64,000 nt of DNA from Coriobacteriia bacterium (GTDB taxonomy: Bacteria > Actinomycetota > Coriobacteriia > Coriobacteriales > QAMH01). How positions within the stretch are numbered: the first letter of the stretch is position 1; the number at the start of each line of letters is the position of its first letter. Shown piece after piece: positions 1-10,200 of the stretch. The notes under the pieces were generated by a model, which saw only the letters and a program-made list of their open reading frames with translations, was not told where the DNA came from and searched no databases. The translations under genes and the position numbers were made by a program. The stretch covers positions 124,001 to 188,000 of the forward strand of contig QAMH01000008.1 in assembly GCA_003149935.1 (NCBI GenBank), written 5' to 3'.

Positions 1-31
1 TTGATGAATGTTTGCGCGGTCGCCGTGGCAT
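1..31 (-). CDS. 5' end of a truncated gene, RAYT-like start
   Basis: A minus-strand reading frame starts at ATG 31-29 and runs off the left edge, giving only MPRRPRKHSS. The start is supported by a strong ribosome binding site (AGGAGG, complement of 38-43) six bases upstream. A basic start of this kind is typical of REP-associated tyrosine transposases (Y1/IS200-like superfamily), which often begin MPRR followed by R/K and S residues. Ten residues cannot establish the family, so that identity is an inference, strengthened by the nearby palindromic repeats. The catalytic HUH motif and tyrosine would lie outside the window. Confidence 0.5.
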   Translation of the reverse strand, partial: MPRRPRKHSS

Positions 32-196
32 GCTTCACCTCCTTTCTAGTCGGTCTTATCCACAACGAGAACGATAAATCATGTGTATCCGAGCAAACCA
101 CCCCGAGAATCTGAACGATTCCGGACTTTAAGGAGAGCAAACCCGGAGTGATTTCCGAGAAGAATCGGTCAGGAGATGGTGAAAGGATGGGAGGAT

Positions 197-207
197 GGGG
201 ACAGACC
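197..207 (+). repeat. REP-like repeat core, copy 1
   Basis: GGGGACAGACC, in the opposite orientation to the copies at 1146 and beyond. It is followed by TTCAGTTGGCAG, which retains a TTGGCA-type arm. Confidence 0.65.
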
Positions 208-239
208 TTCAGTTGGCAGCAATCCACGAGTGGCGAAAA

Positions 240-252
240 GGGGACAGACCCC
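240..252 (+). repeat. REP-like repeat core, copy 2
   Basis: GGGGACAGACCCC, a full core with G4/C4 arms around ACAGA. It is preceded by TGGCGAAAA, a decayed TGGCAA arm. Confidence 0.7.
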
Positions 253-270
253 TGATAGGCCTGGCGAAAG

Positions 271-283
271 GGGGACAGATCCC
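271..283 (+). repeat. REP-like repeat core, variant copy 3
   Basis: GGGGACAGATCCC differs by one base from the neighbouring copy and is preceded by the same TGGCGAAA. Copies 2 and 3 therefore look like a local duplication. Confidence 0.6.
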
Positions 284-333
284 TGATGGGCCTCCCAGTG
301 AGCAAGCTGTCAACCCTTCGGCTGGAGCACCAT

Positions 334-360
334 AAAAAAGAAGCCCCTGACCGGGGCTTC
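334..360 (-). terminator. Rho-independent terminator
   Basis: On the minus strand a perfect 8-bp stem GAAGCCCC / GGGGCTTC with a 5-base loop is followed by six T (complement of A 334-339). It lies 26 bases after the stop of the 386-1039 gene, so it terminates that gene. Confidence 0.85.
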
Positions 361-385
361 TAAATCGTAACCAACGGCAATCCTT

Positions 386-1039
386 CTACACCTTCGGATA
401 CTGCGAATAAGAATGTCCGCGTCTGCTCTGCTCGTAACGACTCACAAAAAGCGCAATGATGACCACAAGGGCGACAACGAGAAACGCAATCACAAAAAGC
501 GCGTTCTTCGTGTATAAACCCGTAATCGCTGCACAAAGGATAGACATGATAATGATGACGACCGGGACAGCCATCCTCGTCTTGTCTCGTGCAATATTGG
601 CACGCAAAATCGCATCCTGACGGCGCGATTCGTCATCACGACGAGCACGAATGTCACGATCGGTCCACTCCATGATCTTGCGCTGGACCTCGGGAGGATA
701 CGAATTGAAAACGTCTGGATGGGGCAAGCTCACGCATCCATCTTCGAACTCAAACGGCTCACTGGTGAGAGCGTCATCACAATCGTCGAGAGTGTCGTCC
801 TCGGTCTCGTGTCTGAAAAGATCCGAATAGTTCCCCAGCGTTCTGTCAACGCCGACTACCGGACCTTGGACAAAGCTGTTTGCATCACTCTCGCTCGGAT
901 CATCGACATCAAAAACGAAATCGGGAAGATCGTCTGGTTTAACGCGGTCATTCTTGCGTTTGCTGTTGGATTTTGACGACTGATTGCCTGCTTGCTCGCG
1001 ATTCTTGATGAACGCGTTGTACATTGGTTCGTTATTCAT
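386..1039 (-). CDS. Hypothetical membrane protein with C-terminal helical hairpin
   Basis: A 217-residue protein that I do not recognise. Residues 1-35 are polar and basic, residues about 36-100 are acidic and low in structure, and residues about 115-155 are charged and probably helical. Two hydrophobic segments follow at about 158-176 and 180-201, separated by a short GLYTKN turn, and then a short basic and aromatic tail. The likely topology is a two-pass membrane protein with a long N-terminal cytoplasmic part. The start ATG at 1039 has GAAAGG about 10 bases upstream. The gene has its own extended -10 promoter and terminator, so it is monocistronic. It sits directly downstream of the giant adhesin gene on the same strand, but nothing in its sequence ties it functionally to the adhesin. 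Confidence 0.8.
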   Translation of the reverse strand: MNNEPMYNAFIKNREQAGNQSSKSNSKRKNDRVKPDDLPDFVFDVDDPSESDANSFVQGPVVGVDRTLGNYSDLFRHETEDDTLDDCDDALTSEPFEFEDGCVSLPHPDVFNSYPPEVQRKIMEWTDRDIRARRDDESRRQDAILRANIARDKTRMAVPVVIIIMSILCAAITGLYTKNALFVIAFLVVALVVIIALFVSRYEQSRRGHSYSQYPKV

Positions 1040-1076
1040 GCGTTTGGTACCTTTCGAAGGTCAATCTGTTCAGGCA

Positions 1077-1082
1077 ATTATA
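1077..1082 (-). promoter_or_regulatory. Extended -10 promoter of the 386-1039 gene
   Basis: On the minus strand TGCTATAAT is a perfect -10 hexamer with the TGn extension. It would start transcription about 30 bases before the ATG at 1039. No good -35 is visible, as expected for an extended -10 promoter. Confidence 0.55.
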
Positions 1083-1135
1083 GCATCGCTTGATGGCGGC
1101 ACAGGGCGGGGAAGAATGCGTGGCAACCGAGGGTC

Positions 1136-1166
1136 TGGCAACCGAGGGTCTGTCCCCTAATTGCCA
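1136..1166 (+). repeat. Complete REP-like palindrome
   Basis: The outer arms TGGCAA (1136-1141) and TTGCCA (1161-1166) pair, and the inner GGG/CCC arms of the GGGTCTGTCCCC core (1146-1157) pair inside them. This is the least decayed form of the element and serves as its reference here. Confidence 0.8.
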
Positions 1167-1187
1167 TCTGCGGATTGTCAGACGCCT

Positions 1188-1218
1188 TGGCAACCGAGGG
1201 TCTGTCCCCTGGTTGCCA
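1188..1218 (+). repeat. Complete REP-like palindrome, second tandem copy
   Basis: Same structure as the preceding copy: TGGCAA (1188-1193), core GGGTCTGTCCCC from 1198, TTGCCA (1213-1218). The outer pairing is extended by CC/GG. It ends 10 bases past the stop codon of the adhesin gene. Confidence 0.8.
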
Positions 1219-1227
1219 GGACGTAAC

Positions 1228-4200
1228 TCACTTCTCGTTCGCGGACTTGCGGCGACGGAACAGTAATGCCAGCATTAGAAGCGAGAGCAAGGCAATCGCA
1301 GCTTCAAGTGCCATGCCAGATACAGCATCATCGCCGGTCCTGGGCACGCCGTATGCGGCAAGCTGCGCCTGATAACGCGCTCGTTTCTCGGCCTCTTCCT
1401 CAGCATAGTTACCGAAGACCGGCGCAAAGACCACGTCACCATCCATCATCACCGAGAAGATTGCATCGGCACCCTCGATGTAGGTTGTTACCCCATCGCG
1501 TATCACGTTCCAACCCTTGATGTAGTAATCAGGATTGAGTTCAATCAGCACGTTATCGGGCGAAAGCGTGAAACCGGGTTCAATGCCGTCCGAATTAATC
1601 GTGATTTTGCCGCCTGGGTACTCACCTTCGGTGACAAAGTGGCCGAAATCGTCAACCTCGGGCTCGAATCCCTCGAGACCAGCCACGTGACGCTCGATAT
1701 CCCAGATCGCATACAGCTTGATGGCGGTGTTACCGTTACCAACCATCGCCGCGAGCAGGTACATCGCCGCCGTAGGATCGTCGATGGTGCCGCCCCTCAC
1801 AAGACCAAGCACGCCGTTCTCGAGCAAAGCCTCCATGAGCTGGCCGGCGGCGAAGTCGGGAACGACCGCATCCGGCGAGAACGCCCAACCCAGCAGCTTG
1901 GCGTTGCGGCGCTCGAAGGCCACGTCGTCGAGACGCGTGCCAGTCGAAGCGTACTCATAGCGCTGGTCGGACGCGGTGCCAGTCGCGACGTCATCGTTCT
2001 TGTCGAAGCTGATGATGTAGGTGATAGGCGCCCACAGGGCCATGAGCCTGATGCTCGAGCCGGGCATCGTGAAGATGTAGCCCGGTGCATACTGCCTGCC
2101 GTTGCCATCCACAAAGCCGATGAGGATGTAGCCGTTGCGCAGAAGCTGATCGGCAGTCGGGAGCATAATCTGCGCATCAGTGCCGTACTTCACCGTGATG
2201 GGGAGGCGGCGCGGATCGTCCAGGGCGACGTTACCGCCAGCGGCGTAGAGCGCCTTGGTGGCAGCGGCGATCTGCTCGGCGATGAGCTCTTCGAGCGTCT
2301 TGCGCGGCGCATCGGGGTCTGTCCCCTCATTGCCAGCTGACAATGCGGGGTCTGTCCCCTCCTTGCCACCGGGGCTAATCCAGAGGCCGTTGGAGGGATC
2401 GATGGTGAGGGTCGCCTCGTCGAAGACATAGTAGAGGACCAGCACCGTCGAGCCATCGCCGGCGATTACCGCGCGCGCCTGGGTCGTAAAGGTCCGTCCC
2501 CCAATTGTCACGCTCTGGCCGTGGGGCAGGTAGGTGTAGCCAAGGACCGGGATGTTGTCGAGATGACGATAGGTCACACTCGCATCAACGCCGTCCGCCC
2601 ACGCAATCTCGCCGGTGAAGCCGACGTAGACGAGGCGCTGGCTCTCGGCCCACTTCTCGTCATAGACGAGAAGGTTGCCATTCGCATCATGCGGCACCGT
2701 TCCATCGGCCTTGAGCGGCACGAGCGTGCCGTCACCGGTAATCACCCAGCGCTCGACGTAGTACTTCGTGTTGTTGTTGGCGACGTAGTAGAAGCGCAGA
2801 TGCGTGCTGCCATCACCAGCGAGGTTGTCGGACTCGATGCCACGGGCAAGCAGCGTGCCGAGAATATCGATGGCAGGCTGATACACGTACTTGAAGACGG
2901 GCAAGCCATCGGCATCGAACAGCAGGTTGCCGTTCTCGTCCGTATCCTGAACGGCATTGCCGTCCTTGTCGCGCACGAGCACGATCGCACCCTCGTATTC
3001 CTTCACGTAGGTATAGCCGTCGATAGCCTCGTGACCGTCCTCGAGCTTGGTCGAATACACGTTTTCGTCGGTGATGCCCACGAGGTCCTGCCTGCTGTCC
3101 TCGATCTCGTGCGCCACGCCGTACTGGTCAACCCACCAGTGGCTGACCGTGTACTTCGTGTCGTTACGCGCACGCCAGATCGCATGCAGCGTCATGGAGC
3201 GCGTCGGGATGATGAAGGAGCCATCGGGCAGCACGAAGATGTGGTCGAGGTACTTGTAGGTCGGATTGTCGCCCTCGACCTCGATCGCCCTGTTCTCGGC
3301 ACTGTCCGCACGCTCGCCGTACATGCTCATGAGGAAGGCGCGCAGCACATCGGTGTACTGGCCAGTATTCGGATCGACGCTCGCGAGATGGTCGGCGATG
3401 GGCCACGACGCGCTACCCTTGATGACCGAGCCGTCGGGCAGGTCGGACCAGCCGACGAACTCGTAGCCGGGGCGGTAGAGCTGGTCGGCGCCCGGCAGGC
3501 GAATCGTGGTCTCGGTCGCGTACGGATCGCGCGACCACTCGCCAGAGCCATCGATCATGGTCGGCGTGGACTCGCCAGTGGAAACCCAGGTGCCCGCACC
3601 GGGGTTCAGGATGAGTTTGATGCCATCATCGCCCTCGTCGTAGATGGCCTTGTAGTAGCGGTAGAGGATGAGGCCCTCGTGGACGTTGCCCTTGATGTGC
3701 GAGCTATAGGGCACGCCGTTGATGACGATATGCTCTACGTACTCATAACCCTCGAAGCGGCTGTCGTTGAGACCGTTCCTGTCGAGGTTATCGGCGACCA
3801 CCTCGGCGTTGTTCTTGCGCATGAACTCCTGGTAGATGAGATTCTTCACCGTGCCATCACCCGTGACGCGCACATGGTAGACCTGATATTCGATATTGTC
3901 CTTGGAGTTGTAGTACAGCGTGAGGAGCATCTTGCCGTCAGCCGTGATGACCGCACGGGCAACCGTGTCGACGCCGCCACCGATGGAGTCGAACGCCGGG
4001 TCACCCGGAACGAGGTAACGGTAACCGGGAATCTCGATATTGTCACCGTTGCGGTAGCTGACGCCGGAGACGTCGAGATCGGCCCAAGCCACCTCGTCGG
4101 TGATGCCGTAGTGGACGACGTAGTTATCGCGAATCCACTGCGGGTCGTCCTTGTGGTTGATCGTCGCATCGCCAATCATGTCGACGGTGCCATCCTGCTT

Positions 4201-7200
4201 GAACGGGAAGAAGTCGCCATCACCGTCGACACCCCAACGCGTCACGTAGTACGGCGTGTTGTCGTTGGCGCGCCACACCGCGCGCAGCATGACCTTGGCG
4301 TTGGTGGGCATGATGTAGATGACCTTATCGGCGTCGATGAAGGTGAACGTGAAGGTCGCCGGGTCGTAGCCGGAAATCACGGCAGTCCACTCGGCACCGC
4401 CATTGGCGATGTAGCCGGTCTTGCCGGCAGCCAGCGTGAGGTAGGACTGCTGCGAGGCTGCGCCCTTGGCGGTGTCCTTGCCGGCAGCCATGAGACCGTT
4501 CTTGTCGATGGCCCAGCCCACGAGCGTGTAGCCCGGACGCTTCACGTCTGCATTGGTGGGCAGCGTGAAGCTGGACTCGGTGGAGTGTTGCTTGCCGGAG
4601 TACTGCGACTCCTTGCCCGGCTCCCAGGTGCCGTCGCCGACGTTGAGGTCGAGCACGCGATCCTTGAGCGGGAAGTAGTAGACGACGAGGTGCATGGTGC
4701 CGTCGCCCGCGATACGCCACTCGCTCTTGACCGTTGCGCCGGTCACGCCAGAGCCGTCCTTCTTGGGGACGCTGTCGCTCTTGCCGTTGGCGATGGTGTA
4801 GTAGCCGGCCAGAGCACCGTAGGCGTTGGTGTTCCAGGGCTTGGGACCGGCCGTGGCACCGGCAGTCGCGAGCTCGTCGGTGACGCCGGTGAAGCGCAGC
4901 GGATCGACAGCGGCGAGGTCATTGCCGGCAGCGTCAATCGGCACGAGGACGCCGTCGCCGGTGATCTTGTAGCGGTCGACGTAGAAGACGGTGTCGGACT
5001 TGGCACGCCAGGTAGCGTAGAGCGTGATGCTCGCATCGGTCGGGGCGAGATAGAGGGTCTGTCCCCCTATCACCACCGCGGTGAATGCGGCGCCCTTGTC
5101 GGAGGTGCGCTTGGTGTTGGCCTTGGCCGCATCAGCCGCTGCCTGCGAGGCGAGGCCCGTGGAGGTGCCGACATTGACGGTGGTGGCCGTGGCGGTGCCA
5201 TCGACCTTCACGCTGTAGGTCGGGACATTGGACCAGCCGGCCAGCTCATAGCCCGTGCGATCGGCGGCGGAGGACAGCTCGACGGTCTGGTCGGTGTAGA
5301 CCTGCATCGTCGCGGGAGCGCCCGTGCTCGTGCCGCTACCGAAGTTGAAGGTGATGGTATTGAGCAGCGGCTTGAAGTACAGCACGAGCACCGTCTTGCC
5401 GTCGCCGGTGATGATGGCGCGAGCGTCGGTCACGAAGCTCGTGACGCCGTCCTTGGCGGTGATGGCGGTGCCGTCGGCGGCGAAGGCGTAGCCGGCGAAG
5501 CTGAGCGCGGAGTCATCGTTGCGGTAGCTCTTGCCGGCCTCGGCGGCATCGGCCCAGGCCTCCTCATCGGTGATGCCGACATGCTTCACGACATGGCCCG
5601 CGTCGGCGGTCGCGCTCGTCACGAGCCTACCGTTGGCATCTCGCACGAGCTTGCCGTCGGAGGTGACCGCGTAGCGCGTGCCATCGCCGGAGACGACCCA
5701 GCGCTCGACAAGGTACTCGGTGTCGTCATTTGCGCGCCAGGTGGCATACAGCGTCACGTCACCCGTCGGCATGTAATAGAGGGTCTGTCCCCCATTTACC
5801 ACGGCGGTGAAGACCTTGCCGGTGATGGCGTCGCGACCCGTGAGGGCGCTTACAGCCGTGAAGGCGTTCTGCGACTTGATGCCCTTGAGGTTCGAAATGA
5901 TCGTGGCGGCATCGACGCTGGTCACGTACTGACTGTTCGTCCAGCCCTTGAGCGTGTAGCCGCTACGCGTGACCTCCGTGGTGGGCAGCGTGTAGCTCTG
6001 GTCGGCGTAGAGCTTGACCGGCGTGGGCGTGGCGCTCAAGTTGGGGATGCTCGCATCGCCGATGTAGTACGTGATGGTGAACTGCTCGGGCGCGAAGTAC
6101 AGCACGAGCTTGGTGGAGCCGTCGCCGGCGATGATCGCGCGCGACTGGGTCGTAAGGGTCTGTCCCCCAATTGCCACAACGCCGTTCTTGGCGGTAATCG
6201 TGTTGCCGTTCGTGACGTAGACGTAACCCGTGATGCTCAGTCCGGACTCGTTGGTGCGATAGACGATGGAGCCGTCGATGGCATCGGCCCAAGCCTCTTC
6301 GTCGGTCGTGCCGATGTACTCGATACGATGGGTGGCATCGGCAGTCGTGCTGCTGACGAGCATGCCGTTGGCGTCGCGCTCGAGCGTGCCGTCGGCCTTG
6401 AGAGCATAACGGACACCATCGCCGGAGACAGCCCAGCGCTCGACCGTGTACCTCGTGTTGTTATTCGCATACCAGACGGCATAGAGGGTCTGTCCCCTTG
6501 TTGGCATCTTGTAGCCCGGGGTGACGAAGACGTAGGTCTTGCCGTCGGCGGTCGTGGCGACGGTGATCCAGTTGGCGCCACCATTGGCTGTGTCGTTGCC
6601 GGTGATGGCGGCCAGCTGACCTGCCTTCACCTGCGAGGCGAGGCCCTTGATGTGGTCACCCAGACCGGCATCGGGGTTGGTGGTCGACCAGCCCACGAGC
6701 GTGTAGCCCGGGCGGCTGATGTTGGCATTGGTCGGCAGGTTGAAGTTCGACTCGGTGAGATGCTCGGGGTTCCAGGTGAAACCGGAGTTCCACGTGCCAC
6801 CGCTCGTCTCGAGCTGCAGCTGGAGCTTCTGCGCGAAGTAGTTGAGCGTGATGCGCATGGTGCCGTCGGGCGCGATGGCCTTCGTGGCGGTGCTGGGCTT
6901 CGGCGTCGTGCCATCGTAGCCGTAGCCGGTGAAGTCGCCGTTGTAGCGTGCGTCACCCGCCGTCGTGTTGAACGGCAGCGCCGTGTACTCCTTGTCGGTC
7001 ATGCCGCGGAAGGTCTCGGTGATGGTGGTCTTGGCGGTGGTGTTGCCCTCCCAGCGCACGTGATCGACGGAGTAGACCGTGTCATCGTTGGCGCGCCAGA
7101 TGGCGTAAAGGGTCTGTCCCCTACTTCCCATCGTGAAGATCTTGAGGAGGTCCTCGAAGGTGTTCTCGACGTAAGCGTAGGTGTAACCCGCAAGCGAGGT

Positions 7201-10200
7201 GCCCGTCTTGTCGGCCCTGATGAGCGTCGTAACGCGAATCCAGCTCGGGTCGGCGCCAGAACCGATGAGCGCATCCCAGAAGTCCTGCGAGGCCTGGCCC
7301 TTGGCAGTCGCCGTAGCCGGATTGGTCGACCAGCCCATGAGCGTGTAGCCCGGGCGGCTCGCAGCCAGGTAACCGAACATCACGTGTTGCGACTCGGTGT
7401 CGTAGCTGATGGTCTTGACGCTGCCGCTGTTGGTGCCGCTCGTGTTGATCCACGTGCCCATGTTGCCGAGGTCAAGCTTGAGGTCGAAGCTCTTCGGGAG
7501 GTACCAGAGCGTGAACCTCGCCGTGCCGTCGGGGCTAATGTTGCCATACGCGCTGGTCGAAACCGTCTGGGCGATGTTGCTGGTGCCGGTGTAGGTCTCG
7601 CTCGCGCCGGCAGCCAGGAAGCGATAGCCCTCGGGAACGGCGATGTTGAGATAGGTGATGCCGTCCTTGTACTCGGTCTTGGCGGCGTCGAAGCGCACCT
7701 CGGTATCGGCATAACCCTGGTAGGTCACCGTATCGAGCTCGACCTTGTCACCATGGCCGGTGAGCTTCCAGCGGTTGACCGTGTAGTCGATGAGTTTGGG
7801 CGTCCACACGGCGCGCAGGGTGATGTCGCCGGTCGGCGTGAGGTAGATGAAGTTGGTGCCATCCTTGAAGTAGACCTTGAGGTAGGTGCCCTTGCCGGTG
7901 TTCTGGCCCTCGAGCCAGGTGACGATCTGCTGGGCCGTGTAACCCATCGCGTCATTTATGAGGTCTGTCCCCTTCTTGTCGGCGATGGTCCAGCCGAGGA
8001 AGTCGTAGCCCGGGCGCGTGGGCGCGGGAACGTCGGCCAGGTCGAAGCTGTCGTCGGTGTAGTGCTTCTGCGTGATGAAGTTGGTGTTCTCGGTCGCATC
8101 GAGCGTACCGTCGGTGATGGTGCCGAGCGAGCCGGTCTCGAAGCGAATGGTGTTCTCGTTGGCGCGGTAGAACAGATAGAAGACCGTCTTGCCGTCAGCG
8201 TTGATGGTCTTCACGGCGTAGGTCGTGCCCGTGGCCCCCTCGATCGTGAAGCTCGCGTTGTTGAGCAGATAGGTGTAGCCGGCAATGGTGCGCATGTAGC
8301 CACCGATGGTGTCGAGGTCGAAGACGAAGTCGGACTTGCCGTTGTTGTAGGTGACGCGCCAGGCGGCGTTGGTGGTGTCGGAGGCGTCGGCGCTCGTGTT
8401 GGGCGTGCCGGTGATGAGGGCACCGTTGCTATCGCGACGCACGGTGCCGTCGGGATTGAGCGGCGAGAAGGTGCCGTCACCGGTGATGAGCCAATGCTCG
8501 ACGTAGTAGACGATGTCGCTGCGCGGCGTCCAGACCGCGTAGAGCGTCTTGTCGGTAACGGGCATGAGGTAGCTCGCGCCGTTGAGGTAGTAGAGCGGGC
8601 GACCGGAGGGGTCTGTCCCCAACGTGCCGAGCCAGGCAATGACGGCCTCGGCCTCGGCGCCCAGGGCGTCGGCGATGCTCTTGACCGTGACGGCCGTGGG
8701 ATCATCCGCCGAGACGATGTTGCCGTCAGCATCAACGCCGTAGCTGGCGATCGTCGTCCAGCCCTTGAGCACGTAGCCCGGTCGGCTCACGGTGAGCTTC
8801 TCGCCATCAGCGGCGTTGGGCAGCTTGAAGGTGTGGTCGGCACGATGGGTGACGTCGGCTGAAATTCCGGGGTCTGTCCCCCCATTGCCACCAGCGGAGA
8901 TGGTGCCGTGGGAACCCGGATCGTAGGTGAGGGTCAGGTTCTTGGCGACGTAGTAGAGCTTGAGGACGAGCGTGCCGTCAGGTGCAACGTAGATACCGCT
9001 GGCGAGCATGCCGTCCGTCCACGGGCCCTTGCCGTTGATGGCGGAGATGCTGCCCAGCGCGTACTCGTAACCCGCGATGGTCCAGGGATTGTAGGTCGTG
9101 TACGTACCCGCGACCGCATCGGCGGGGACGGACCCCATGACGTAGATGTGCGAGTCGGAGAGCACCGTGCCGTCGGTGTACTCGACGCGGATGCCGGTCG
9201 GGCTGCTCACGAGCACGCCATCGGCGCCGCGCACGAGGTTGCCGCTCGCGTCGATCGCGTAGAGCGTGCCGTCGCCGGAAATGGCCCAGTGCTCGACCGT
9301 GTACTTCACGACGAGCGGCTTGTAGTAGATGTAGACCCTGGTCACACCCTTGTTGGTGCCGTCGAAGGCGCCGCCCCACTCGATGAGCACGTTGGCGGCC
9401 GTCGTGACCGTCTTGGTCGTGCCGTCGGCGGCGGTGTAGGTGTAGGACTGCAGGTCGGCGATGGCCTCGTAGCCAACATAGCTATTGGCGGTAATCTGGG
9501 CGGTCAGGCCCGTCGTGCCGCGGACGATCTCGCCCACGCCATCGGCAACCTTGGTGGAGCCGATGTAGTACTCGAGCGTGCCGTCGCCGCGCACCTTCAC
9601 GTGATAGACGGTATAGGCAGTCTCGAGGCCCTGCCACAGCGGCCTGAGAACGACCTCGCCGATGGGCATGGTGTACGTGATCGTCGGACCGAGCTCGTCA
9701 AAGCGCATCGCATGCTCGAAATCGTTGCCGACCATCCAGCCCACGAGCGTGTAACCCTCGCGGGTCAGCTCGGTGGCCGTGGGAAGCGTGATCGTGGCGT
9801 CGGCGCCGAAGTGGCGATACCAGGTGTCGGTCTTGCTGGCGAGCGTGCCCTCCTGCGTCTGGGCGTTGTTGAAGAGGGTGTCGGACCAGGTGCCCTGCGA
9901 GGGCTCGAGCGCGAGCGTGAAGTTGCCCGGCGTGTAGAAGAGCTTGAGCACGAGGCTGCCGTTGCCGGAGATGACGCCGGTGGTGATGGTGCCAGCGTAG
10001 GTTCCGTCATAAGTGTAGGCAAAGATCGTGGAGCCGTCGAGCGCGGTGGTCGGGTACACGTTATTGACGTTATCGATGGTGTAGTACCAACCGTTCTTGA
10101 AGTACTGGCCCGTGTGGCCGTCCATGTCGCTCTCGGATGCGGTGACGTTGACGTTGGCATCGGTGAGGCCCTTGTACGGGATGCGCGCGGCAGCCTCGGC

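Larger units (their letters stand above)
32..333. other. Gene-free stretch with repeat copies
   Basis: No convincing gene is visible. It contains the ribosome binding site of the truncated left-edge gene, one perfect 9-base DnaA-box match (TTATCCACA, 56-64) without partners, and three copies of the GGGGACAGACC repeat core between 197 and 283. Confidence 0.6.
1690..2410 (-). repeat. Terminal B-repeat-like pair of the adhesin
   Basis: Two last InlB-type units, recognisable by LLRNGYILIGF ... LMALWAP and KLLGWAF ... KLYAIWD. A short helical stretch (residues ending EEEAEKRARYQAQ) separates them from the sorting signal. The first unit carries two in-frame copies of the REP-like repeat. Confidence 0.7.

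Noticed and set aside
56..64. Perfect DnaA-box match TTATCCACA, with TTTTCCACA-type matches near 46686 and 47654
   Set aside because: They are isolated single boxes far apart and not a cluster, with no dnaA or dnaN nearby, so this is not an origin.
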